From Thalassovita sp. (GTDB lineage: Bacteria; Pseudomonadota; Alphaproteobacteria; Rhodobacterales; Rhodobacteraceae), in contig CP051233.1 in assembly GCA_017792425.1 (NCBI GenBank), positions 2,536,319 to 2,600,318 on the forward strand: DNA of 64,000 nucleotides, read 5' to 3'. The position numbers and the translations under genes are program-made. Positions within the stretch are counted from its first letter, which is position 1; each line of letters opens with the position of its first letter. Of this stretch, positions 52,997 to 60,100 are shown in pieces. Below the pieces are notes generated by a model that saw only the letters and a program-made list of their open reading frames with translations, was not told the DNA's origin and did no database searches.

Positions 52997-54184
52997 TCAG
53001 TACACGTCGCCCTTGTCGACGCGCTTCGAAAACTCCGTGTCCTCGCCCGCCGCCAGTTGCGTAGCCTGCCCGATCCAGTCGTCACGGGTGATCCGGCCCT
53101 TGAACTTCAGGCGGTTGTCAACCCAGGCGATTTCCGCATCGGTCCACTTGGCGATCTGATCGAAGTGGTAGAAACCCAGCTCGTTCAGGGTCTGCTCCAG
53201 CTTCGGACCGACGCCCTTGATCTTCTTCAGATCGTCGGCACCGCCGGCGCGGGCCGCGGTCAGCAGTTCGGGCTGTGCCTCTTCCACGTCAGCCACAGGG
53301 GCCGGGGAGTCGGCGGGTTTCTCGTATTTCCAACCGCCCTTGCGCTCGGCCAGTTCTTCCTCGCCTGCCAGCTTGGCCGAAGGCTGCACCTTCGGCGCGT
53401 CAGCTGCAGGCGCGGGCTTGGCCGGTGCTTTTGCCGATGCCTTGGCGGGCTTGGCGGGCGCCTCGGCCTTTGCCTTGTCTTTCAGCCACGGGGTCAGCAG
53501 CGGCACTTCGGTGCCGTCGATGCGCTTGATGCCGTCGCCGATGTCGGTCGCCAACTGGGCGCTTGCGTTGTACTTGGTGTGGCCGCTGTCGAATTCCTTC
53601 AACGAGGTCAGACCGCCCAGCGGTTCCGCCGCGAACCGGCCGTTCTGCGGGCCGGGAACCGGGGTTTTGCCGGCCGCCATCTCGTCCAGCATCGTGGCCA
53701 GCCCCTCGGCGGTCAGGTCTTCATAGTAGTCCTTGCCGATCTGAGCCATCGGGGCATTGGTGCACGCGCCCAGGCATTCCACCTCTTCCCAGCTGAACTT
53801 GCCGTCAGCGGACAGGGTAAAGGGCTTGTCTGCGATCTTTTCACGGCAAACCTTGATCAGATCCTCTGCGCCGCAAATCATGCAGGACGTGGTGCCACAG
53901 ATCTGGATATGTGCAACGGACCCAACCGGTTGCAGCTGGAACATGAAGTAGAAGGTCGCCACTTCCAGCGCACGGATATAGGCCATGCCCAGCATCTCGG
54001 CGACATGTTCGATCGCCGGACGTGTCAGCCAGCCTTCCTGTTCCTGCGCGCGCCACAGCAGCGGAATGATCGCCGATTGCTGGCGCCCCTCGGGGTATTT
54101 GGTGATCTGCGCCTCGGCCCAAGCCTGGTTGGCGGGGGTAAAGGCAAAGCTGGCGGGTTGGTCCTTGTAAAGACGGCGGAGCAT
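52997..54184 (-). CDS. nuoE: NADH-quinone oxidoreductase subunit E with C-terminal helix-hairpin-helix-like extension
   Basis: NuoE holds the [2Fe-2S] cluster N1a beside NuoF. The N-terminal 160 residues are the normal subunit, with cluster ligands Cys96, Cys101, Cys137 and Cys141. The protein is 395 residues, much longer than the roughly 160-240 usual. After a linker rich in Ala, Pro and Lys (about 255-295), residues 330-395 contain DDLKKIKGVGPKLEQTLNEL and a final ITRDDWIGQA region, a helix-hairpin-helix-like fold also seen in DNA-related proteins. Long forms are typical in Rhodobacteraceae, as I recall. ATG at 54184 is chosen; a longer frame would add an unrelated Arg/Ser-rich stretch. Confidence 0.93.
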   Translation of the reverse strand: MLRRLYKDQPASFAFTPANQAWAEAQITKYPEGRQQSAIIPLLWRAQEQEGWLTRPAIEHVAEMLGMAYIRALEVATFYFMFQLQPVGSVAHIQICGTTSCMICGAEDLIKVCREKIADKPFTLSADGKFSWEEVECLGACTNAPMAQIGKDYYEDLTAEGLATMLDEMAAGKTPVPGPQNGRFAAEPLGGLTSLKEFDSGHTKYNASAQLATDIGDGIKRIDGTEVPLLTPWLKDKAKAEAPAKPAKASAKAPAKPAPAADAPKVQPSAKLAGEEELAERKGGWKYEKPADSPAPVADVEEAQPELLTAARAGGADDLKKIKGVGPKLEQTLNELGFYHFDQIAKWTDAEIAWVDNRLKFKGRITRDDWIGQATQLAAGEDTEFSKRVDKGDVY

Positions 54185-54219
54185 TAGTTCGTCCCTTCGG
54201 CTGCGCGGCGGCTGTCGGA

Positions 54220-54252
54220 GCCTCCGGCGGGAGTATTTTCGGCAAGATGAAA
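54220..54252 (-). repeat. Dispersed intergenic repeat, copy 2
   Basis: Reading on the minus strand, the element begins TTTCATCTTGCCGAAAATAC and ends CTCCCGCCGGAGGC, 33 bases, differing from copy 1 by one base. It lies 11 bases after the nuoD stop, before nuoE, in the same orientation relative to its upstream gene as copies 1 and 3. The terminal GC palindrome is preserved. Confidence 0.75.
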
Positions 54253-54263
54253 GGCGGGGCGCA

Positions 54264-55490
54264 TCAGCGATCGATCTCCCCGAACACGACGTCCATGGTG
54301 CCGATGATGGCGGCCACGTCGGCCAGTTGGTGGCCGGTGGCGACATGGTCCATCGCCTGCAAGTGCAGGAAACCCGGCGCGCGCAGCTTGGCGCGGTAGG
54401 GTTTGTTGGACCCGTCAGACACCATGTACACCCCGAACTCGCCCTTGGGTGCTTCGACGGCGGCGTAAACTTCGCCCGCCGGGACGTGGAACCCCTCGGT
54501 GTAGAGTTTGAAGTGGTGGATCAGCGCCTCCATCGAGGTCTTCATGTCGCCGCGTTTCGGCGGGGTCAGCTTGCTGCGCGCCAGCACGTCGCCGGTGGCT
54601 TCGCGCAGCTTGCCGATGGCCTGACGGATGATGCTGGTCGACTGGCGCATCTCTTCCATACGGACGAGGTAGCGGTCATAGCAGTCGCCGTGTTTGCCGA
54701 CGGGAACCTGGAACTCGAACTCATCGTAGCATTCATAGGGCTGCGCGCGGCGCAAATCCCATGCCAGGCCAGATCCGCGGACCATCACGCCCGAGAAACC
54801 GTATTTTTGGATGTCATCCTCGGTCACCACGCCGATATCGCAGTTACGCTGCTTGAAGATGCGGTTTTCCGTCAGCAGCCCGTCGATATCGTCCAGCACC
54901 TTCGGGAATTCGATGGCCCATTCCTCGATATCGTCCAGCAGCGCGTCCGGCAGATCCTGATGGACGCCGCCAGGACGGAAGTAGTTGGAGTGCAGGCGGG
55001 CACCGCAGGCGCGTTCATAGAAGATCATCAGCTTCTCGCGCTCTTCGAACCCCCACAGCGGCGGGGTCAGGGCGCCGACGTCCATGGCCTGCGTGGTCAC
55101 GTTCAGCAGATGGTTCAGCACGCGGCCGATTTCCGAGTACAGAACCCGGATCAGAGAGGCCCGGCGGGGGATTTCGACGCCGCACAGTTTCTCGATGGCC
55201 AGGCACCAGGCATGTTCCTGGTTCATCGGCGCGACATAATCCAGCCGGTCCAGATAGGGCAGGTTCTGCAGGTAGGTGCGCGACTCCATCAGCTTTTCGG
55301 TGCCGCGGTGCAGCAGGCCGATATGCGGGTCGCAGCGTTCCACGATCTCGCCGTCCAGCTCCAGCACCAGGCGCAGCACGCCGTGGGCCGCCGGGTGCTG
55401 CGGGCCGAAGTTGATGTTGAAGTTGCGGATCTTCTGTTCGCCGCTCAGGGCGTCGACGCTGCCGTCGTCAAACTTCGAGCCGTCCATCAT
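54264..55490 (-). CDS. nuoD: NADH-quinone oxidoreductase subunit D
   Basis: NuoD forms the quinone-reduction site with NuoB. The 408-residue protein has FGPQHPAAHGVLRLVLELDGE (near residue 28) with the His that contacts quinone, CGARLHSNYFRPGG, and the C-terminal FGEIDR. ATG at 55490 follows AAGGAAG, and a second ATG follows at once. A sulfotransferase gene and 118 bases of spacer separate it from nuoC, which is unusual because nuoC and nuoD are normally adjacent. Confidence 0.97.
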   Translation of the reverse strand: MMDGSKFDDGSVDALSGEQKIRNFNINFGPQHPAAHGVLRLVLELDGEIVERCDPHIGLLHRGTEKLMESRTYLQNLPYLDRLDYVAPMNQEHAWCLAIEKLCGVEIPRRASLIRVLYSEIGRVLNHLLNVTTQAMDVGALTPPLWGFEEREKLMIFYERACGARLHSNYFRPGGVHQDLPDALLDDIEEWAIEFPKVLDDIDGLLTENRIFKQRNCDIGVVTEDDIQKYGFSGVMVRGSGLAWDLRRAQPYECYDEFEFQVPVGKHGDCYDRYLVRMEEMRQSTSIIRQAIGKLREATGDVLARSKLTPPKRGDMKTSMEALIHHFKLYTEGFHVPAGEVYAAVEAPKGEFGVYMVSDGSNKPYRAKLRAPGFLHLQAMDHVATGHQLADVAAIIGTMDVVFGEIDR

Positions 55491-55588
55491 ACCGCTCTTC
55501 CTTTGTTGCAAGCGACAGCCAGACCCTGCGGCGCGCGCGCCGCCCGTTCCAGTGCCGCTTTGTTTTCCATAGTGCGCATACTGTCCAT
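55487..55588 (-). CDS. Possible 33-codon ORF just before nuoD
   Basis: In the spacer between the sulfotransferase and nuoD, an open frame begins with ATG at 55588 and encodes 33 residues, starting MDSMRTMENKAALERAARA. Its TGA lies across the two ATG codons of nuoD (GTATGATG), so it would be coupled to nuoD translation. It has a second ATG three codons in and a third three codons later. No homology is recognised and no clear ribosome-binding site was found. It could be a leader peptide or a chance frame. Confidence 0.25.
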   Translation of the reverse strand: MDSMRTMENKAALERAARAPQGLAVACNKGRAV

Positions 55589-55608
55589 CTCGTTACCGCT
55601 TTCGCACC

Positions 55609-56511
55609 TCAGGCGTCCACCAACGCCATTTGCTGTTTCCATGCGTTCGGCAAGCGATCACCAAACTTCTTTTCCATGTACTGGTAGACCGGCATCAGCC
55701 GCTCCAGCGCCAAGGTACGGAACGCCTTGTCGAATTCGTCGTCAGCGGCGCTCGGGTTACCCGGATTCACCTTCGTGTCGAAATCCCCCGGGACCGCTTC
55801 GATCCCCAGGAAATCACAAATGTCAGCGGCGCTGCGCTTCTCGAAGATGTCCTCGTAGAAGAAATAGCCGATCTTGTCCGTCGAAACGGCCGCTTCCAGT
55901 TCTTCGATCGTGCGGTCATAGCTCGACCGGCGGACAGCGGCAGAATTCTTTCTGAACAGCAGCGCCCGCAGTTCTTCCAGGATTTCCTCGTTCGAGAATT
56001 GACGCCCCCGGTCCACTTCCAGACGGTTGCGCAACCGTTTGCGCATGCTTGAATGCAGCCGTTCGACCGGATCGCGCATCAGGAACACGAACCGCGTATC
56101 GCTGTTCAGCGCCGACATATCGGCAAAGGTCTCGCGGTCCAGGTCCGCGTAGTCCGGGGTGATTTCCCCGACCAGTTTTTGCCCGGTATAGCGTTTGAAC
56201 AGGATATCCGCGTACAGCTTGTGGGACGGATCCTCGGTCTGCAACAGCTTCAGGCGCCGCTTCATCGCCCCGGGGCGGGGCTTGCCTTCTTCACGCAGCG
56301 TTTTCAGCTGCGCCTTCAGGCGTTTGGCGACACCCAGCGAAGCGCCCTTGTCACGAGTCCAGTAATGCAGCTCTTTTCCACGCGGCACGGCAGCATCGGG
56401 ATGCTTGTTCAGGTAGCTATGAAGCCAACTGGTGCCAGCCTTCTGCGCGCCGATCCCGAAAAACAGGGTCGGCGGCTCGGAAAATCGGCTGTCAATCTGG
56501 ACGCCGGACAT
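55609..56511 (-). CDS. Sulfotransferase encoded between nuoC and nuoD
   Basis: The 300-residue protein has an intact PAPS-binding P-loop, FGIGAQKAGTSWLHSYL, with Lys24, Thr27 and Ser28, and the 3'-phosphate-binding strand FVFLMRDPVERLHSSMRK (Arg146, Ser154). Glu47 in GKELHYW is a candidate catalytic residue. It resembles cytoplasmic sulfotransferases of the kind that sulfate lipids or glycans. Its ATG overlaps the nuoC TAA by 1 base (TAATG), so it is translated with the complex I genes. This is not a complex I subunit and I do not know it as normal for this operon. The substrate is unknown. Confidence 0.85.
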   Translation of the reverse strand: MSGVQIDSRFSEPPTLFFGIGAQKAGTSWLHSYLNKHPDAAVPRGKELHYWTRDKGASLGVAKRLKAQLKTLREEGKPRPGAMKRRLKLLQTEDPSHKLYADILFKRYTGQKLVGEITPDYADLDRETFADMSALNSDTRFVFLMRDPVERLHSSMRKRLRNRLEVDRGRQFSNEEILEELRALLFRKNSAAVRRSSYDRTIEELEAAVSTDKIGYFFYEDIFEKRSAADICDFLGIEAVPGDFDTKVNPGNPSAADDEFDKAFRTLALERLMPVYQYMEKKFGDRLPNAWKQQMALVDA

Positions 56512-57116
56512 TACTTGGCTCCTGTCTTTTCATCGCCGGGCAGCACATAGGTGGCCCCTTCCCACGGCGACATGAAATCGAACTGGCGGTATTCCTGCAC
56601 CAGGCTGACGGGTTCGTAGACCACGCGCTTTTGCGCCTCGTCGTAACGGACCTCGGTATAGCCGGTGGTCGGGAAATCCTTGCGCAGCGGGTGGCCGCGG
56701 AACCCATAGTCGGTCAGGATACGGCGCAGGTCCGGGTGGCCCGAGAACAGGATGCCGAACATGTCGAACACTTCACGCTCGAACCAGTTGGCCGAGGGGT
56801 GAACGCTGGTGATCGAGGCCACCAACTCATCCTCGCGCACGGATACCCGCAGGCGGATGCGGTGGTTCCGGTACATCGACAGGAAGTGGTAAACCACGTC
56901 GAACCGCTTGGCGCGGTCCGGATAGTCCACCGCGGTGATGTCCACCAGCGAAGAAAACTTGCAGGTCGGGTCCGTCTTCAGGAACTCGACAAACGCGACG
57001 ATATTGGCCGGGGCCACGTCGATCGTCAGCTCGTCAAAGGCGATGTCCCAGCCCAACACGCAATCCGCGCGCTTCAGCTCGATATGGGTGGCCAGTTCGG
57101 TCAGGGCTTCAGTCAT
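56511..57116 (-). CDS. nuoC: NADH-quinone oxidoreductase subunit C
   Basis: NuoC is a peripheral-arm subunit bound to NuoD. The 201-residue protein has YRNHRIRLRVSVREDE and SANWFEREVFDMFGILFSGH followed by DLRRILTDYGFRGHPLRKDFP, which together are the 30-kDa subunit signature. Unlike E. coli, it is not fused to NuoD. The stop overlaps the sulfotransferase start. It lies 24 bases after nuoB. Confidence 0.97.
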   Translation of the reverse strand: MTEALTELATHIELKRADCVLGWDIAFDELTIDVAPANIVAFVEFLKTDPTCKFSSLVDITAVDYPDRAKRFDVVYHFLSMYRNHRIRLRVSVREDELVASITSVHPSANWFEREVFDMFGILFSGHPDLRRILTDYGFRGHPLRKDFPTTGYTEVRYDEAQKRVVYEPVSLVQEYRQFDFMSPWEGATYVLPGDEKTGAK

Positions 57117-57140
57117 GATTCTTGTCCTTCCAACCGTTCG

Positions 57141-57665
57141 TCAGCGCACGATCGTGCCGGTGCGGCGGATCTTGCGGGCCAGTTGCATGAACCCGTACAG
57201 CAGCGCCTCGGCGGTCGGGGGGCAGCCGGGAACATAGACGTCCACCGGCACGATCCGGTCACAGCCGCGCACCACGGAATAGCTGTAGTGGTAGTAACCG
57301 CCGCCGTTCGCGCAAGACCCCATGGAGATCACGTAGCGCGGTTCCGGCATCTGGTCATAGACCTTGCGCAGCGCCGGGGCCATCTTGTTGGTCAGCGTAC
57401 CTGCCACGATCATCACGTCCGACTGACGCGGGGATGCGCGCGGTGCGATCCCGAAACGTTCGGCGTCGTAACGCGGCATCGAGGTATGCATCATCTCAAC
57501 CGCGCAGCAGGCCAGGCCAAAGGTCATCCAGTGCAGAGATCCGGTGCGGCCCCAGTTGATGATGTCGTCCACCGTGGTCAGCAGGAAACCCTTGTCCTGC
57601 AGTTCGCGGTTCAGCTCTTGCGTGGCGGCTTCGCGGTCAAAGCCAGCCGTGTTCGCGCCGGTCAT
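57141..57665 (-). CDS. nuoB: NADH-quinone oxidoreductase subunit B
   Basis: NuoB carries cluster N2, the last iron-sulfur centre before quinone. In the 174-residue protein the ligands are Cys53 and Cys54 (GLACCAVEMM), Cys118 (GSCANGGGYY) and Cys148 (VPGCPPTAEAL). ATG at 57665 overlaps the nuoA stop (TGATG) and matches the family N-terminus; an ATG 9 bases earlier is the alternative. It is membrane-associated at the base of the peripheral arm. Confidence 0.97.
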   Translation of the reverse strand: MTGANTAGFDREAATQELNRELQDKGFLLTTVDDIINWGRTGSLHWMTFGLACCAVEMMHTSMPRYDAERFGIAPRASPRQSDVMIVAGTLTNKMAPALRKVYDQMPEPRYVISMGSCANGGGYYHYSYSVVRGCDRIVPVDVYVPGCPPTAEALLYGFMQLARKIRRTGTIVR

Positions 57666-58030
57666 CACTCCCATTCCAGGGCCCCTTTCTTCCACTCATA
57701 GGCAAAGCCAGCCGTCAGCACGCCCAAAAACACCATCATGGACCAGAAGCCCACGGTGGAAACGTCCTTGAACGCCACTGCCCAGGGGAACAGCATCGCG
57801 ATTTCAAGGTCGAAGATGATGAACAGGATCGACACCAGATAGAACCGGACGTCGAACTTCATCCGCGCGTCGTCGAAGGCGTTGAACCCGCATTCATAGG
57901 CCGACAGCTTTTCCGGGTCCGGGTGACGGACGGCCAGGATGACAGCAGCGAGGATAAGAACAATTCCAAGGGCGATGGCGATGGCCATAAAGACGAGGAT
58001 GGGAAGGTATTCCCTCAGCATCTCTTCCAC
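57665..58030 (-). CDS. nuoA: NADH-quinone oxidoreductase subunit A
   Basis: NuoA is a small membrane subunit beside NuoH and NuoJ. The 121-residue protein has three hydrophobic helices and the loop signature KLSAYECGFNAFDDARMKFDVRF with the conserved Cys, which faces the quinone channel. It is the first gene of the operon; no promoter-proximal gene precedes it on this strand for 359 bases. Confidence 0.97.
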   Translation of the reverse strand: MEEMLREYLPILVFMAIAIALGIVLILAAVILAVRHPDPEKLSAYECGFNAFDDARMKFDVRFYLVSILFIIFDLEIAMLFPWAVAFKDVSTVGFWSMMVFLGVLTAGFAYEWKKGALEWE

Positions 58031-58085
58031 GAGTGGCTCCTTTCATGCGCACGCGCGCAGTCAGTAGGCTGATTTTGCTTTGCCG

Positions 58086-58114
58086 GGTTTACTCCTGCAC
58101 CCCTTCGGGGTCAA
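58086..58114 (-). promoter_or_regulatory. Possible promoter of the nuo operon in the 58031-58389 intergenic region
   Basis: In the 359 bases between nuoA and the leucine operon, the minus strand has TTGACC at 58114-58109, 17 bases, then TAAACC at 58091-58086, about 55 bases before the nuoA ATG. The -35 is good and the -10 weak. The spacer holds a small palindrome ACCCC-GAA-GGGGT, a possible operator. An AAAGGAG ribosome-binding site precedes the nuoA ATG. Apart from this and the terminator at 58321-58350, the region shows no gene. Confidence 0.3.
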
Positions 58115-58320
58115 CCGAACGCGAAACACATTCAACAACACGAAGATGATAGGAATTTCCAAGGTATACGACGGCACACAACGTGATTTTCGTTGCACTG
58201 CGGCAATTCGCCAAGGGATTTCGCAACCCCTTGTCACGAAATCCCGCCAAAGGACAGCGACCGGGCCGGGGAAATACCCCCCGATTCCCGTAAAGGCGCG
58301 TCAAACATGTATATTATAAA

Positions 58321-58350
58321 CGGAAAAACGGCGCGATTTGCGCGCCGTTT
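58321..58350 (-). terminator. Terminator of the leucine-degradation operon
   Basis: On the minus strand AAACGGCGCG-CAAAT-CGCGCCGTTT forms a perfect 10-base-pair stem with a 5-base loop, followed by TTCCG, so the T run is TTTTT. It lies 40 bases after the stop of the hydratase gene and before the nuo operon promoter region. Confidence 0.9.
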
Positions 58351-58389
58351 CATGGATTTGGCCAAACAGATTCGCGCGGTGTTGCCGCC

Positions 58390-59169
58390 TCAGCCCTGCC
58401 ACGCGGGCTTGCGCTTGTCGAAAAACGCGCCAATCCCCTCGGGGGCCTCGTCGCCTTCCCAACAGGCCGCCAACTGGCCGATGGTGTGGCGGATCGTGTC
58501 CTCGTCAATCCGCGGCCCCAAGGTGCGCAGCAACGCCTTCGCGCGCGCAACCGCGCCCGGCGCACATTCCAGATAGGGGGCCACCTCGGCTTCGATCGCG
58601 GCATCCAGATCGGTGGCCGGTACCGCCCGTGCCAGCAGGCCCAGTTTCACGGCCTCTTCCGCGCCGAACCGGCGGCCGGACATGAACACCCGCCGCGCGT
58701 TCGCCTCGCCCATGCGGGCGCAGACATAAGGGCCGATAGTTGCCGGGATCAGGCCCAGGCGGGTTTCCGTCAGCGCCATCAGAACACTGTCCGCCCCGAT
58801 GGCGATATCACAAACGCTGGCCATGCCGACACCACCGCCGAACGCATTGCCCTGCACCCGCCCGATCAGCGGTTTCGGCAGGGTGTTCAGCGCCTGCAGC
58901 ATCCAGGCCAGCTTGCCCGCCTCTTCCATCCGCTGCGCCGGTTCGGCCTCGAATTGCTCGCGCATCCATCCCAGATCGCCCCCGGCGCAAAAGCTCTTGC
59001 CCTGCGCCGCCAGCACCACCACGCGCACGCTGTCATCGGTGCCCAGGTCGGTCGCCGCCCGGTGCAGTTCCGCGATCATCTGCGCCGACAGCGCGTTGTG
59101 CTTTTCCGCCCGGTCCAGCCACAGCGTGGCCACGCCGCGCCCATCGCGTTCAATAGAAATCGTTTCCAT
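58390..59169 (-). CDS. liuC: Enoyl-CoA hydratase family protein, probably methylglutaconyl-CoA hydratase
   Basis: Crotonase-fold hydratases add water to enoyl-CoA. The 259-residue protein has the oxyanion-hole strand KSFCAGGDLGWM (near residue 65), VQGNAFGGGVGMASVCDIAI (near residue 108) and the acidic residue in ETRLGLIPATIGPYV. In the leucine operon, next to HMG-CoA lyase and methylcrotonyl-CoA carboxylase, it most likely hydrates 3-methylglutaconyl-CoA to HMG-CoA. ATG at 59169 is chosen over an upstream frame that overlaps HMG-CoA lyase. It is the last gene before the terminator. Confidence 0.88.
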   Translation of the reverse strand: METISIERDGRGVATLWLDRAEKHNALSAQMIAELHRAATDLGTDDSVRVVVLAAQGKSFCAGGDLGWMREQFEAEPAQRMEEAGKLAWMLQALNTLPKPLIGRVQGNAFGGGVGMASVCDIAIGADSVLMALTETRLGLIPATIGPYVCARMGEANARRVFMSGRRFGAEEAVKLGLLARAVPATDLDAAIEAEVAPYLECAPGAVARAKALLRTLGPRIDEDTIRHTIGQLAACWEGDEAPEGIGAFFDKRKPAWQG

Positions 59170-59170
59170 C

Positions 59171-60025
59171 TCACATCCCTCGCATGGCGCGCGCCATCGC
59201 CGCCGCCGTTTCCAGTACATTCGCATCCAGACCGGTTTCATATCCCAGCGCCAACAGCCGGGCGTTCACCGCTTCCGTCGCCACGTTGCCCTTGGCTCCG
59301 GGCGCATAGGGACAGCCGCCCAGGCCGCCCACCGCCGCGTCGAACACCCGCACCCCTCGGTCCAGCGATGCCTCTATATTCGCCAGCGCCCGCCCCGCGG
59401 TGTCGTGGTAATGCCCCGCCAAACGATCCGCCGGAACCACCTGCACCACCGCGTCCAGCATCGCGCCGATGCTTTCGGGCGTCCCCTGCCCGATCGTGTC
59501 ACCCAGCGAGATCTCGTAACAGCCCATCGCGTCCAGCGCCGCCGCTACCTGGGCCACGGCGGCCGGGTCCACCTTGCCGTCATAGGGACAGTCCGTGACA
59601 CAGGACACATAGCCCCGCACCTTCACCCCCGCCGCGCGCGCCGCTTCGACCACCGGGCGGAACCGGTCCAGGCTCTCGGCGATCGAGGCATTGATATTGG
59701 CCTTGGAAAACCCCTCCGAGGCCGAGCCGAAGATCGCCACCTCGTCCGCCTTCGCGGTCAGCGCCCGCTCCAGCCCCATCATGTTCGGCGTCAGCGCCGC
59801 ATAGGATACACCCGGCGCGCGCCGGATACCGGCCAGCACATCGGCGGAATCCGCCATCTGCGGCACCCATTTCGGGCTGACGAAACTGGCCACCTCGATC
59901 CGCCGGAACCCGGCGTTGCTCAGGCAGTCGACCAGCGCGACCTTGGCCGCGGCCGGGATCTGCGCCTTCTCGTTCTGCAACCCGTCGCGCGGACCGACCT
60001 CGAAAATCTCGACATACTCAGCCAT
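59171..60025 (-). CDS. mvaB: Hydroxymethylglutaryl-CoA lyase
   Basis: HMG-CoA lyase cleaves HMG-CoA to acetyl-CoA and acetoacetate, the last step of leucine breakdown. The 284-residue protein begins VEIFEVGPRDGLQNEK with the catalytic Arg and metal-binding Asp, has SLGDTIGQGTP, HYHDTAGRALAN with metal-binding His residues, and GGLGGCPYAPGAKGNVATE with the catalytic Cys. A repeat copy lies between it and mccA. It lies 1 base before the hydratase gene. Confidence 0.96.
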   Translation of the reverse strand: MAEYVEIFEVGPRDGLQNEKAQIPAAAKVALVDCLSNAGFRRIEVASFVSPKWVPQMADSADVLAGIRRAPGVSYAALTPNMMGLERALTAKADEVAIFGSASEGFSKANINASIAESLDRFRPVVEAARAAGVKVRGYVSCVTDCPYDGKVDPAAVAQVAAALDAMGCYEISLGDTIGQGTPESIGAMLDAVVQVVPADRLAGHYHDTAGRALANIEASLDRGVRVFDAAVGGLGGCPYAPGAKGNVATEAVNARLLALGYETGLDANVLETAAAMARAMRGM

Positions 60026-60038
60026 CGGCCACCCCTGC

Positions 60039-60060
60039 TTTCATCTTGCCCCAAATACTC
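60039..60060 (+). repeat. Dispersed intergenic repeat, copy 4 (core only)
   Basis: TTTCATCTTGCCCCAAATAC plus TC on the plus strand, between mccA and the HMG-CoA lyase gene. It has the 22-base core only; the GC palindrome at the 3' side is replaced by other sequence. Both flanking genes are on the minus strand, so this copy is inverted compared with copies 1-3. Confidence 0.6.
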
Positions 60061-60100
60061 ACATTCCGCCGCCCGGCCATCAAGAGACCGGCCCGAGAGG

